Numbered from the stretch's first letter, positions 1 to 11,607 are shown. The stretch is DNA of 64,000 nt from Takakia lepidozioides (GCA_030704615.1 CM060732.1:52991053-53055052), one strand, 5' to 3'. Numbers and translations: made by a program. Notes: generated by a model from the sequence alone, not told the origin.

Positions 1-25
1 ACAACAAACCCGATACCGTGATTTC

Positions 26-1247
26 TTGCGAGGTGGGGTTGGTGGCAAGGGTCCGGACAAATGGGAGTTGATGTTGCGTGCTGCAAACAGATCTGGGGAT
101 CCAATCAAGATAGCACGGGCGGTGAGCATGTATGCCCAGGGAACGCCACTTGTTTCTAGAGTTCCATATCTTGAAGGGGAGGAGAGATTCGGCTCCTGTA
201 AGAGGAAATTGAACACTCCACCTGGTTCGGATTCCGATTCGCACAGGGCAGACCGTGATAACTTCTCGAAGCCTCGTGTTCCCCTGCATGACAGCTCCAA
301 GTCTGGAACCTCCATTGTGGAGGAACCTCCAACACGACGACAAACTCCAGCATCAAACAGTGCCACTGAAATGGTGCAGGAGAGAAACAACCCCCTTCAT
401 GTGCTTGAGTCCGCATGCCCCGACCACGTTTGGCACATAGAACGCACAAGTGTAGGGTCTCGTGTGAAATGTACAGCGATCAGGGCAACTAATTTCGAGA
501 AGTGCACTTCATCTATATCCAAAGGTGGTGCCCGAACTCCTGCTCCGACTTTCACGGGTTTGATGCGTCCATACGGTCAACCAGAAGCCAAGAACCACAA
601 GTTCTGGTTCTGCGCAGATGATTGTGCCAGATGTGTGCATGAAACTGTGCGTCCTTCCGTAGTGATGAAGCCATCTCCTCCAACTGCTTGGGCCGTGAAG
701 GTGGGAACACATCTCAGATTTCAGGAGATTGAAATGCTGGAGGAGGCAGGCTTTTCCCTTGCGAGACAACCCCAACTCCATGCATGTGCTACTACTTCTA
801 CGTCCTCCCGGGTCCCCCCGGCAAATCCTGACTTGTGGGCCAACCAAACGAGATGGAAAGCTCGTTCGGCGTTTCCCTCCAACCGCTGAACACTTTGGCA
901 AAGTGGAGTCCGCAAGAATGCTCCAAGCTCGTGTTGGAAGCACCACGGAAGTACCCGATCCAGGATATGGTCGGGTATTCACAATCATCACTTCCACATC
1001 TGCTGTTCATGACAGGACCTACGACATCACGGTTTCCAATTTCCCCAATTGCACATGTCCTGATTTTGTGAATATGCTATCAACCAGTTTGGGCAAGAGA
1101 GGTAAATTCATACCCTGCAAACATTTGTATTTCATATTTTTGAAGAGGATGGTTTGCGATCCCAAACGTGACAACTTCATTCACCAGGCCACTATGAGTT
1201 TCAACGAGGTCGATACTCTATTGCAGCGGGATACAACACATGGGTAA
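26..1247 (+). CDS. SWIM zinc-finger protein, copy 1 (5'-partial, likely frame-disrupted)
   Basis: The open frame runs off the left edge (no ATG is needed at position 26). It stays in one frame to about 800-889 and then passes into a second frame that ends at 1247. The second part carries a SWIM-type zinc finger: Cys-x-Cys in NCTCPDF at about 1048-1068, then Cys-x-His in CKH at about 1117-1125. The upstream part is rich in Cys and His (for example FWFCADDCARCVH) and Ser/Pro, but I do not recognise its domain. SWIM fingers bind DNA or protein and occur in plant MULE/FAR1-type transposases and regulatory proteins. The last ~115 residues closely match the copy at 13,677-14,039, so this is a repeated family. 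The frame change could be an intron or an indel; I found no convincing splice pair. The family assignment rests on the SWIM motif; the function is unknown. Confidence 0.55.
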
Positions 1248-1688
1248 CATCAACTATGCAATGTGGTATGTGGACGACCATGATTTGAAATGTGTAATTC
1301 ACATCAATTCGTCGGCGGTGCAATGATATGGCCTCCAACTATATGGAGTGAGTGACAACTTTTAAAAGCACATTTGTCATTGCACCGTTCGAAGTCTACA
1401 TGTCTTGCTGTCGCTATGCACTACAATCATCTTTTGAAGATGATCCTAACTCTCATTGTTATTTGAGGAGGGAGGAAGGTCTTCCCGTGGCAGCCTCTAT
1501 GGCGCACACTTTGTGAGGATATTTTCTCGTCCTCGTAATTGTAAAAGTGAAACAAGCATTTGTAATTGTACAATGTTGGATGCTACAATTGTAGGCCTCA
1601 TGGTAGTCTTGATTCTATTTAGGCAAGATTCCCTGCATTAATTCCATGGTCATAGGACCATCCTCGGTTATAGGCGGCACATGTTAAT

Positions 1689-1810
1689 GCTGACGTGGCA
1701 GATGATGGACAATGCCACGTCATCATTTGCCGCCACATCAGCATGCTGACATGACGTTCACGCCACGTCAGCTGGCGTGAGCGTACGCTTGCGCGCTCAC
1801 GCCATTGCGT
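1689..1810. repeat. Imperfect inverted repeat and GTGAGC-rich stretch
   Basis: GCTGACGTGGCAGATGAT (from 1689) is followed within 10 bases by its imperfect complement through about 1743, giving a cruciform-capable stretch. CACGTCAGC and GTGAGC/GCTCAC words continue to 1810. GTGAGC clusters also lie at 14,345-14,455 and at both ends of the element at 41,885-47,034, so this may be the decayed end of a related DNA element. Confidence 0.45.
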
Positions 1811-1889
1811 CGTTGCAAACTGTCTTTACACTTACCGGCCACTTTACTGACGTTAACTCATGTCCACCTGTCACTGACCCTATGAACTG

Positions 1890-2010
1890 TGCAACTTGTG
1901 TGGGCTGTGTTGCCTGTGTTGGGCTGTGACAAGCTGTGGTAAGCTGTGGTATGCTGTAATAGGCTGTGGTGGGCTATGATGGCTGTGTGAACACCTATGT
2001 TCTCTGCTAT
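1890..2010 (-). repeat. CACAG minisatellite, inverted relative to 5,020-5,280
   Basis: On the minus strand this reads as short CACAGCNTRNCACAG-like units, including CACAGCTTGTCACAGCC. The same word occurs on the plus strand inside the LTR at 5,020-5,280, so the two arrays form a large inverted pair around the retroelement debris. Confidence 0.6.
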
Positions 2011-2487
2011 GGCCATACACATTCGGCTTAATGACAAGTGCTTCATGCTCCGCTGGTGTTACTGGTATAGCCTGTGTCTGCATCTGTGTTTCAAGATGTA
2101 GATCACGTTGCAATGGTCTATCATGGATACCACTGTATCCCTTCAACTTATTGGCATTGACTCTACCAAGCATCTCTTTGTTAATGGTTTGTAATATAAC
2201 TGTGTTGTTATCATACATCTTCTGTATGACATAAGGTCATTTCCATGGTGACTTAAGCTTAGGAGCTTTAATCTTTCCCTTCTTCTGCAACCACAGTATC
2301 AAATCACCCGTCTTAAAAGTCTTCAATTTACCTTTATCAAACTGATCCTTCCTCTTTATCTGAATTCTGGTCATGTTATGTGCTGCATCAGCACGTACTT
2401 CTTCCACATGATATAATTCTTGTTTCCTTACTTTAATTGAATCCTCCAATTCCATTCTACTATGCACTATCTTGGCTAAGATAGTCA
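1900..2487 (-). pseudogene. Ty3/gypsy integrase C-terminal fragment
   Basis: Read from 2487 downward, the minus strand gives the C-terminal part of a chromovirus-like integrase: RMELEDSIKVR, then HNMTRIQIKRK, then a basic/aromatic stretch KTFKTGDLILW, then KSPWK and PYVIQ, the position of the GPY/F module. An in-frame TGA at 2237-2239 replaces the Gly of that module; the frame then continues for another ~50 residues before running into the CACAG array. The preceding part of the integrase lies on the opposite strand, starting at about 2490. This is a dead copy. The family call is firm from the ordered motifs. Confidence 0.75.
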
Positions 2488-2489
2488 AT

Positions 2490-2632
2490 GCAAACAGGAC
2501 AGACTGGGATACAAAGTTGTTGACGGTCATACATGACTTCATATAAAGTCACCACCAAGTATACACCCTTCCAATTAGTTTATGGTATGGAAGCTTTACT
2601 TCCAGTGGAATTCTTATTACCTACCATGAGAA
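2490..2632 (+). pseudogene. Ty3/gypsy integrase core-end fragment
   Basis: The plus strand reads TDWDTKLLTVI, then after a one-base frame change YKVTTKYTPFQLVYG, then MEALLPVEFLLPTMRI. This is the segment just after the DDE core that normally precedes the piece found on the minus strand at 1900-2487. Homology stops at about 2632. The two consecutive halves of one integrase are therefore arranged back to back, marking an inversion or end-joining breakpoint at about 2487-2490. Confidence 0.7.
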
Positions 2633-2718
2633 TTGTTGGTGGCCAAAAACTATTGTTGGTGGCCTCTGCCTACCCATTGCCCTGTGGGTAATAGGTTGTA
2701 CTCTTCCTGTGCACAATC

Positions 2719-4832
2719 ATGAACACTTTAGTCAATAGTTCTATGGTGGCAGAAATTGAGAATGGTGACATTCTCTATGAAAACTCTGGCATGGTCGGAG
2801 AACCAATAGTACCAAAGATGCAGAGTCAGCCCAAGGAAATCCCTGCTGTGCAGATTATGCCCAAACCTATGGCGGAGGTTTAAGGGGTAAAGCACAAGGG
2901 TACTGCAGCACCTGCGGAGGATGAGGTGGCTCAGAAAGAAGATCTTGATCAGAGAATGACCATACAGTGTACCACACTAACAACTACTCTGGAACTGACT
3001 GCACTAGAAGTTAAAGAACCAAGCTGAAAGATGTTTAATGGTGGAGGCAGAGTCAATAGAGCAAGGGAAACTCATTGCTGACATGAAGGCTACTCTATCA
3101 CAATGAGGATACCTTTCAGCAGTACCGTCAGGTCGATGCCCAGAAGGACAGATACATCCTTGAGTTGCAGCAAACATTCACAGTACGGGAGAATGAGCTT
3201 TCTGTAACTGACAAGGCCTGGAAAGAAGCCAATAATATGTTTGCTGCCTATGCAGCTCTGGTTGAACCTCATGCAAAGTGCATGGAGAGTTTACAGCAAC
3301 AGTTGGAAACATATAGACTCAAGGAGGAGCAGGATCTCCGTGGTGCTACACATGACTTGGTGGATAATCATTTTTTGCAAGAGTGGTTAACACAAGGGCT
3401 AGTGGCAGGGAAGGCACCAAGAAAGCTCACCCAAGATGAGATGAATGATCTCAGGCTACGGGTGTAGAACATTGCCACAACCACTATAGACAATGTCTAC
3501 AGTCGGATAGCTGAGTTGCAGGAGGATCTGGAAGGGTTGCAGACTCAAGTGGATGACTTGAGCTCCAACATTGATAAAAGGGCCTTTGTTCCCGAGGAAC
3601 AACTTATGGCTACTTATTTGCACGCAAGGACTCTGATTTTCCAATCTTCAGCACAGGAGGTACAGGACTTGCCAACATCAGGAGGGACAGTGGCAACTGC
3701 AGTCCAGCAACCATGCCAGGTCGACAATGTTGATACCATGGCACTGCAACAATCGGAGGTTTGGGGTGATGCTTCTTTTAACCCACCTACTACTGCTGCT
3801 GCACTTGAATACAATCGGGCTATGATTATGCCCTTCAACCAAATTCCTATTATTATGGATTTGGCTTGGAAAGAATTCAGTCCTCTAGAGTCTTTGACAC
3901 ACTATTACCAGATCATGCGCATTTGGTTGCCAGTGGCAATTCGGACTAAGGTTCTTCCGAATGACCGACCCATTGAAGATCATCATTTTGCACGGTACTG
4001 GTCTGAGGCAGGCACCATGTTGAAGGAATTAATTGCCTTCCACATTGTTCATGGGTACATCTACACCAAGACAAATGAGGTACCTAGTTTGGTCATGGGT
4101 TGTGGACTATATTATGCTGCTTGTTTTATTGCACGTTATCACATTGAACAGTAGAAGATGCAGATGAGATTTCAGACTTATTCCAATGGGGATCATAGGG
4201 TGATACCTTCGGTTCCATCACATACATATCTGTATGATGTAAGAATCATGCTTAAGAAGGATTCCCAACTTCGTTCTTGATTTATTTTTGCTCTAGAGAA
4301 TTTGGCCAAGGAAAACTTGGGTCTTGACCACATTTTTTCTAAGGGGCATGAAGCCAGAAAGTGGTTACACTTCTCCAATGTCATTGGCACACCACTCAGC
4401 TATACAGACGAGGAGCTGCGGGAGTACACTAATTTTGCCCGCAAGAGATTGATACAAGTTTTAAAGTTTAAGCTTCCAGACATGGTGAGCAAACACTGTA
4501 TGCCACGCAGGATTCCTGAGAAGCCACATGAGGTCAGGGCACCGAAAGGCCACCGGGGGGAAGATGATTATGATACTACTGGTTCTATGGAGGAACCTTT
4601 TGACATGGCTGAGGATTATGCAATACAAATGGCAGAGAAGAAACGACGGGGATCTCCTATGCCTGAGAAGTTACCTCCTTATCAGCCAAAGGAAGGGCAA
4701 TCATTTCCATTTGGTGGACAATCATCTCCACCAACCAGCGATATGGCTCGGACTCGCACACAGAGCCCTCCAAGGGACTCTCACCGGCAGAAGGGTGTTC
4801 GTTCACAAATGTTTGCTGATCCTAAACAGTAA
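2719..4832 (+). pseudogene. Retroelement gag- or env-position ORF, broken
   Basis: An ATG at 2719 opens a frame with a TAA at 2881-2883. After a frame change near 3,030-3,110, one frame runs from about 3,110 to 4832, interrupted by TAG at 3465-3467, TAG at 4152-4154 and TGA at 4278-4280. The protein sense clearly continues across these stops. The N-terminal part is glutamine- and charge-rich and looks coiled-coil (repeated LQQ/ELQ patterns); the C-terminus is Pro/Ser/Arg-rich. I do not recognise the family. It ends 22 bases before a polypurine tract and LTR start, so it is either the gag of a non-autonomous LTR element or an extra ORF behind pol. Confidence 0.5.
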
Positions 4833-4853
4833 ACCGTGAGGACACGACTTTTT

Positions 4854-4870
4854 GAGAGGGGGAGGGATAA
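4854..4870 (+). promoter_or_regulatory. Polypurine tract (plus-strand primer) of LTR retroelement
   Basis: A run of purines, GAGAGGGGGAGGGATAA, lies immediately before TGTTAG at 4871. This is the usual arrangement at the 5' border of a 3' LTR. Confidence 0.6.
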
Positions 4871-5820
4871 TGTTAGAGGGCTGTCTGGGACTTAGACAGT
4901 TTTACGGGTTCTGTGGGGTACTCTTAATTTTGCGCAGACTTACGGATGGTAGACTTAGACCAACAGAGGCCTTAGGGGTGACAGACACAGACCTTAGGGG
5001 TGGTAGACAGGCTTACACAGTCAGTACAGTCTTACATAATCTGACACAGCCTAACACAGTCTGACACAACCTTACACAGCTTGTCACAGCCTAACACAGT
5101 TTAACACAGCCTTACACAGCTTGTCACAGCCTGACACAGCCTGACATAGTCTGACACAGTCTATCACAGTCCAACACAGCCTCACACAACCAATCACAGC
5201 CCGACACAGTCACAGCCCGACACAGTTTCACACAGCCAGTCACAGCCCAACACAGCTTGGTACAGCCCGTCACAGCGTTCACAAGGAACGGTTATTATTG
5301 GCACGGAACAACTGTGTGGGAACGACATCTGCAGAGGGAACGTGCATTCTGTTTTGGATGACAGTTAGTTAGTTAGGCTGTTAGAATAGTTTGCAAGTAG
5401 AATAGGCAGAGTAGCAACATGGAAGGGGTCACTTCTTAGGGAGCACTTCTTGGTCATCACTGGAGGAGATTAGGCGGAGAGCACGACCTTGAGCGCAAGG
5501 ATGGAGAGCATGGTGAAGGAAGAGAGACGATTTGTTGATGCTTGATACATGCAAGCTGTAGAGATGTACTATAGAGCAGATTAGAGACACCATGGCTTCG
5601 GCCTGATACTTAATAGATATTAATCTGATACATATTCATACTCACACTGTGTAGAGAGACCTGAGTGAAGTTGTGGAATGAATGGGTGAGTGGATGGAAC
5701 CTGGTAGATTGCTGAAGCAATCTGATACTTAATTATAGACAGTAAGGTAGCTTGCTAACATGAATGCGAGAAGGAAGCACCCCCCATGATATACTAGCTA
5801 TAGGTCATGACTGATTGTTC
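4871..5820 (+). mobile_element. 3' LTR (start seen, end not determined)
   Basis: It starts with TG directly after the polypurine tract. It contains the CACAG minisatellite at 5,020-5,280 and then AT-rich sequence with repeated CTGATACTTAAT words at about 5,605 and 5,720. No second LTR copy is present, so the 3' border cannot be fixed; about 5,820 is an upper guess. No gene is visible in it. Confidence 0.45.
5020..5280 (+). repeat. CACAG minisatellite in LTR
   Basis: About 20 degenerate units of roughly 11-13 bases with the consensus CACAGYYNNA (for example CACAGCCTAA, CACAGTCTGA) are strung without gaps. It matches the inverted array at 1890-2010. Confidence 0.7.
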
Positions 5821-5933
5821 TGAGCGGGCTGAGTGCTTAGAGATTTCCAACTCTTCTATCTTGGAGTTCCCATCTCGGATAGCGAAGGGATGAGTGAGTA
5901 AAGCCGCTCGACACATATGTCCAGGGCCGTTTA

Positions 5934-6535
5934 TTCTCGACATTCTGCCTTGTGAAATCGAAGTCCAACTTTAAGTTCTCGGATCGGGGATCTCTCGTGG
6001 ACTCTCTGTACAATCCTGTCAAGCAGAATGTGATCTTCAATCATGTGCCTACTGAGAACCTGACCAAGAGGGAAGATGTTGGAGGTTATTGGCGCGGGTC
6101 GAAGGAGAAGAGTCCGAACTTTATGCAAATTCTTATGGAGACTTGTTCACCGCTGGGTGGTTTTGTCTTTGACTTCACTGCTGGAACATGTATACATATC
6201 ACTTGTTTATATTGAAGCATTATATGTTCTCTGGTATGTGTACTTGAGTACAAATGTTCGGCTCATCTGTGGAATGTTATGAATGTGAATGGGCCTCTAT
6301 GGTGGCGACTCGGAAGGTAGGCAAAAAATTGTGCGCGCTGGAGGCAGACACCGAGTTGGTGTCCATCGTATTGGAGGGTTTCCAACTCCATCATGGCTGG
6401 GAGGATGATGGTGCAAATGATAGTGAGAAGATTGAACTAGCATCTATGGGATATATCGACACTCTGCTGGGCGGGGCAGAAGAGAAAAACCAAGCAAAAA
6501 ATCTTGCAACTGCACCTTCCGAAGACGGGTCATAG
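5934..6535 (+). pseudogene. DNA-methylase-like protein, C-terminal relic (copy 1)
   Basis: FCLVKSKSNF to YWRGSKEKSPNFMQILME and FVFDFTAGT align step by step with the gene at 45,606-45,879 (LCLVRMRNDT, PWRGVREKSPAFMQVLVE, VVDLSLGTG). A second piece at about 6,291-6,535 (SMVATRKVGKKLCALEAD, then an acidic tail) corresponds to the exon after the intron in the other copy. FDFTAGT plus RKVGKKLCALEAD is the usual SAM-binding motif I and following helix of N4/N6 amino-methyltransferases. The intron would run from about 6,190 to 6,290, but no AG precedes the second piece where the paralog has GCAG, so splicing looks lost. Upstream exons with the motif IV region are absent. Confidence 0.6.
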
Positions 6536-6960
6536 TGAGTAAGTTTTATCAATCATCCTTATTGAGGTTGTTGTCGTTGTTTGAGTATGGTTTTGGCTAG
6601 AGGTTCATACCAAGTGAGTTCTGTGCACAGGTCGGGACGACTTTCCGGAGAGCTTAGCCTCGACGTACAGTGGTTGGATCCTGCCAGTTTTGCACGGTTT
6701 TACCATGCTAGACCTTAGTTGTCTATGTTGGAGGTTGTCCGAACTCATGTTAATAATTAGCCATGGTGAGAGTCACAAAAGAAGGGATGGCTTATTTGCG
6801 ATAAAGCCTACAAAAAACTTTCTGGAACCATTACTTTCACAAATTTAGCACGTTCTTTGTGAGCTTTGAAAAAAGGGTTAATGTGTTCTATTATTTGCAA
6901 CAAATCATCTTCTAAAGTAGTGAAATTTGGGTATATGTTCTTGCATATGATAAGATAATC
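6536..6960. other. No gene seen
   Basis: AT-rich spacer between the methylase relic and the 87-bp tandem array. No ORF with family motifs and no clear repeat. Confidence 0.5.
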
Positions 6961-7865
6961 CAGTTATCTGCAGTTTAAGCCCTACAAATTTTCAATTCCG
7001 CATTGAGAAATTAAAATTAAAAAAGTAGTAGTTTCAGGAATGATAATCCAGGTATCAGCACCCAACAAAATTTCAATTCCGCATTGAGAAATTAAAATTA
7101 AAAAAGTAGTAGTTCGGGAGTAATACTCCACGTATCTGCAGTTTAAGCAGTACAAATTTAAATTTCGCCTTGAGAGATTAAAATTAAAAAAGTAGTAGTT
7201 TCGGGAGTGATACTCCAGGTATCTGCAGATTAAGCCGTACAAATTTTAATTTCGCCTTGAGAAACTAAAATTAAAAAAGTAATAGTTTCGGGAGTGATAC
7301 TCCAGGTATCTGCAGTTTAAGCCGTACAAATTTAATTTCGCTTTGCGAAATTAAAATTAAAAAATTAGTAGTTTCGGGAGTGATACTTCAAATATCTGTA
7401 GTTTAAGCCCTACAAATTTTAATTTCGCATGGAAATTAAAATTTTAAAAAAGTAGTTTCGGGAGTGATAATCCAGATATCTACAGTTTAAGTCCTATAAT
7501 TTTTAATTTCGCACTGCAAAATTAAAATTAAAAAAGTAGTAGTTTCAGGAGTGATACTCCAAGTACCTGCAGTTTAAGCCGTACAAATTTTAGTTTCGCA
7601 GTGCGAAATTAAAAATTAAAAAATAGTAATTTTGGGAGTGATACTCTAGGTATCTACAGTTTAAGCCCTTCATATTTTATTTTGGCACTGCCAAATTAAA
7701 ATTAAAAAAGTTGTAGTTTCGGGAGTAATACTCGAGGTATCTGCAGTTTAAGCCCTACAATTTTTTTAATTTCGCATTGAGAAATTAAAAGTAAAATTAA
7801 AAAAGTAGTGGTTCGTGAGTGATAATCTATGTATCTGCAGTTTAAGCCCTACAAACTTTCAATTT
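6960..7865. repeat. 87-bp tandem repeat, about 10 units
   Basis: Units begin CTGCAGTTTAAGCC and end GGGAGTGATACTCCAGGTAT. Starts fall near 6968, 7056, 7136, 7223, 7310, 7396, 7480, 7567, 7654, 7741 and 7835, so spacing is mostly 84-88 bp. Each unit contains an AATTTCGCATTGAGAAATTA-like imperfect palindrome and an A/T-rich AAAATTAAAAAAGTAGTAG block. Units differ by scattered substitutions. A stray fragment of the unit is at about 15,140-15,170. Confidence 0.85.
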
Positions 7866-8069
7866 TGAAATGCACTCAAGCCTGTGAGGTCCACAAAACT
7901 CTAAATAGATTGAAGGAACAATCCGGGCAGTCCATGCAACCCCCATCTCCAATAATAGTTTGTTCCCATGAAGTTGCATCCCACGCACACATTGCAAACA
8001 GGACAACAAGGACACACAACCATCCCATTTCAAATTTGGCCCCGAATAAAACCAAAAGAAAACTTCATA

Positions 8070-8549
8070 TCAAGTGTCACAGTCATCAGAATCACTCTCG
8101 ACCTCCTGTGCTATGTCATCCACAAAGATTCTGGCCCCAACACCACGTCTTCTACCACGGCCGTCAATGGGCGGACAGCGAGTGCCATGAATGGACATGC
8201 TTGTTGCGAGTGCCTCCGCATAGACAGGTTGCACGTAAGACCGAGGAGGACTTGAAAGAAGTCCAAATAGGTGTGATAGCCCACCTACCTGCCCTTGTGC
8301 CCCCTTCCCCCTACCCCTTCCTTTCCTCACACCACCAACAACATCTTTTCCCTTTGCCTTTCTACCTCTACCCAGGGTATCCTGAGCGGGAGGCTCCTTC
8401 TCTGCAAGAGTCCTCAAATTTCTATCATGAATGTCGAGGTCGGCTGCTGCGGCGGTGGCTGCTATACGCTCATTCTCTCTCCTCAAAGACACATCCTGAG
8501 CTGAGGTCTCAGAAGGAGGGCAATCCAAATACCATGGGAGTTTTGACAA
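8070..8549 (-). CDS. Hypothetical basic/acidic low-complexity protein
   Basis: The 159-codon minus frame has no ATG at its start (the codon before the first TTG is TAG), so it is either an internal exon or a broken gene. It encodes a helical charged segment (RRENERIAATAAAADLDI), a Gly/Arg/Lys-rich basic stretch (GRGRKAKGKDVVGG, KGRGRGKGAQG) and an acidic end (DDIAQEVESDSDDCDT) before the stop. The composition suggests coding rather than shadow, but I recognise no family. It lies between the 87-bp array and the satellite. It may be the relic of a transposon accessory ORF. Confidence 0.3.
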   Translation of the reverse strand: MSKLPWYLDCPPSETSAQDVSLRRENERIAATAAAADLDIHDRNLRTLAEKEPPAQDTLGRGRKAKGKDVVGGVRKGRGRGKGAQGQVGGLSHLFGLLSSPPRSYVQPVYAEALATSMSIHGTRCPPIDGRGRRRGVGARIFVDDIAQEVESDSDDCDT

Positions 8550-8615
8550 CTATGGGAGTTTCGAGCATGCATACTGGCCCTGTTAGGCCCAATTTCACAT
8601 AGAAAAACAAGCACG

Positions 8616-11037
8616 AAGGGGGCTCAAAACAGTGTGTGTTGCCGCACACTGTTTGAGCTTCCAATAAGGATTGGATTCAACCTGCCAGAGTGGCCCCAGG
8701 GGACCGATTTTCAAATCAAAAGCAATCACATAAGGAAGCTCAAACAGTATGCGTTGCCGCACACTGTTTGAGCTTCCAATAAAGATTGGATTCAACCTGC
8801 CAAAGTGGCCCCAGGAGACCGATTTTCACATCAAAATCAATCACATAAGGAAGCTCAAACAGTATGCGTTGCCGCACACTGTTTGAGCTTGCAATAAGGT
8901 GTGATTTTAATATGGCATAGTGGCCATAAGTGGCCAATTTGAAATAAAATAAAAGGCAGTGAAGGGGGCTCAAACAGTGTGCGTCCGCGCACACTGTTTG
9001 AGCTTCCATTTTGGAGTCGAATGAACTTGCCAGACTAGCCGTAGGTGCACAATTTCCATATCCATAAACAAGCAAATCAGGGGGGCTCAAACCGTGTGCG
9101 TTGACGCACACCGTTTGGGCTGCCAGGTAAGTGTGAATTGAACCTGACAGAGATGACCTTTGTGGTCGATTCTAAATGCCAGCTGCCAGGTAAGTGTGCA
9201 TTGACGCTCAAAGAGATGCCCTATGTGGCCGATTTTCAGATAAAAAAAACAATGACATGGTGGGCTGGAACAGTGTGCGTTGACGCACACTGTTTGAGCT
9301 GCCAGGTAAGTCTGCATTGAACCTCAAATACATGCCCTATGTGGCCGATTTTCACGTGAAAAAAACAATGACAAGTTGCCTCAAACAGTGTGCGTTGATG
9401 CACACTGTTTGAGCTGCCATGTAAATGTGTATTGAAGCTCAAAGAGATGCTCTATGTGGCCTATTTTCAGATTAAAAAAACAATGACATGGTGGACTGGA
9501 ACAGTGTGCATTGACGCACACTCTTTGAGCTGCTAGGTAAGTCTGCATTGAACCTCAAATACATGCCCTATGTGGCCGATTTTCACATGAAAAAAACAAT
9601 GACAAGTTGGGCTCAAACAGTGTGCGTTGACGCACACTATTTGAGCTGCCACGTAAGTGTGCATTGAAGCTCAAAGAGATGCCATATGTGGACGATTTTC
9701 AGATTAAAAAAATAATGACATGGTGGACTCGAACAGTGTCCGTTGACGCACACTGCTGGAGCTGCCACGTAAGTGTGCATTAAAGCTCAAAGAGATGCCA
9801 TATGTGGCCGATTTTCAAAAAAAAAAAAAAAAAAAAAAAACATGGTTGGCTGGAACAGTGTGCGTTGACGCACACTATTTCAGTTGCCAGGTAAGTCTGC
9901 ATTGAACCTCAAATACATGCCCTACGTGGCCAATTTTCACATGAAAAAAACAATGACAAGTTGGGCTCAAACAGTGTGCGTTGACGCACACTATTTGAGC
10001 TGCCACGTAAGTGTGCATTGAAGCTCAAAGAGATGCCTTATGTGGCCGATTTTCAGATTAAAAAAATAATGACATGGTGTGCTCAAACAGTGTGCGTTGA
10101 CGCACACTGCTGGAGCTGCCTTGAGATGCCCTAGGTGGCCGATTTTCAAGAAAAAAAAAAAAAAAAAACATGGTTGGCTGGAACAGTGTGCGTTGACGCA
10201 CACTATTTGAGCTGCCAGGTAAGTCTGCATTGAACCTCAAATACATGCCCTATGTGGCCAATTTTCACATGAAAAAAACAATGACAAGTTGGGCTCAAAC
10301 AGTGTGCGTTGACGCACACTATTTGAGCTGCCACGTAAGTGTACATTGAAGCTCAAAAAGATGCCTTATGTGGCCGATTTTCAGATTAAAAAAATAATGA
10401 CATGGTGTGCTCAAACAGTGTGCGTTGACGCACACTGCTGGAGCTGCCTTGAGATGCCCTAGGTGGCCGATTTGCAAAAAAAAAAAAAACAAAAAAAACA
10501 TGGATGTCTGCAACAGTGTGCGTTGACGCACACTGTTTGAGCTGCCACGTAAGTCTGCATTGAACCTCAAATACATGCCCTATGTGGCCAATTTTCACAT
10601 GAAAAAAATAAAGACATGTTGGGGTCAAACAGTGTGCGTTGACGCACACTGTTTGAGCTGCCACGTAAGTGTGTATTGAGGCTAAAAGAGATGCCCTATG
10701 TGGCCGATTTTCATATAAAAAAAAACAATGACATGGTGGGTTGGAACAGTGTGCGTTGACGCACACTGTTTGAGCTGCCATGTAAGTCTGCATTGAATCT
10801 CAAATACATGCCATATGTGGCCAATTTTCACATGAAAAAAACAATGACAAGTTGGGTTCAAACAGTGTGCGTTGACGCACACTATTTGAGCTGCCACGTA
10901 AGTGTGCATTGAAGCTCAAAAAGATGCCTTATGTGGCCGATTTTCAGATTAAAAAAATAATGACATGGTGTGCTGAGACAGTGTGCGTTGACGCACACTG
11001 CTGGAGCTGCCTTGAGATGCCCTATGTGGCCGATTTT

Positions 11038-11071
<34 letters not shown>

Positions 11072-11607
11072 ATGTATGCCTGCAACAGTGTGCGTTGACG
11101 CACACTGTTTGAGCTGCCACGTAAGTCTGCATTGAACCTCAAATACATGCCCTATGTGGCCAATTTTCACATGAAAAAAATAAAGATGTTGGGGTCAAAC
11201 AGTGTGCGTTGACGCACACTGTTTGAGCTGCCACGTAAGTGTGTATTGAGGCTAAAAGAGATGCCCTATGTGGCCGATTTTCATATAAAAAAAAACAATG
11301 ACATGGTGGGCTGGAATAGTGTGCGTTGACGCACACTGTTTGAGCTGCCAGGTAAGTCTGCATTGAACCTCAAATACATGCCCCATGTGGCCAATTTTCA
11401 CATGAAAAAAACAATGACAAGTTGGGTTCAAACAGTGTGCGTTGACGCACACTATTTGAGCTGCCACGTAAGTGTGCATTGAAGCTCAAAGAGATGCCTT
11501 ATGTGGCCGATTTTCAGATTAAAAAAATAATGACATGGTGTGCTCAAACAGTGTGCGTTGACGCACACTGCTGGAGCTGCCTTGAGATGCCCTAGGTGGC
11601 CGATTTT

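Noticed and set aside
7829-8602. 257-codon plus frame
   Set aside because: It overlaps the end of the 87-bp array, has no motif, and is antisense to the more coding-like minus frame at 8070-8549.
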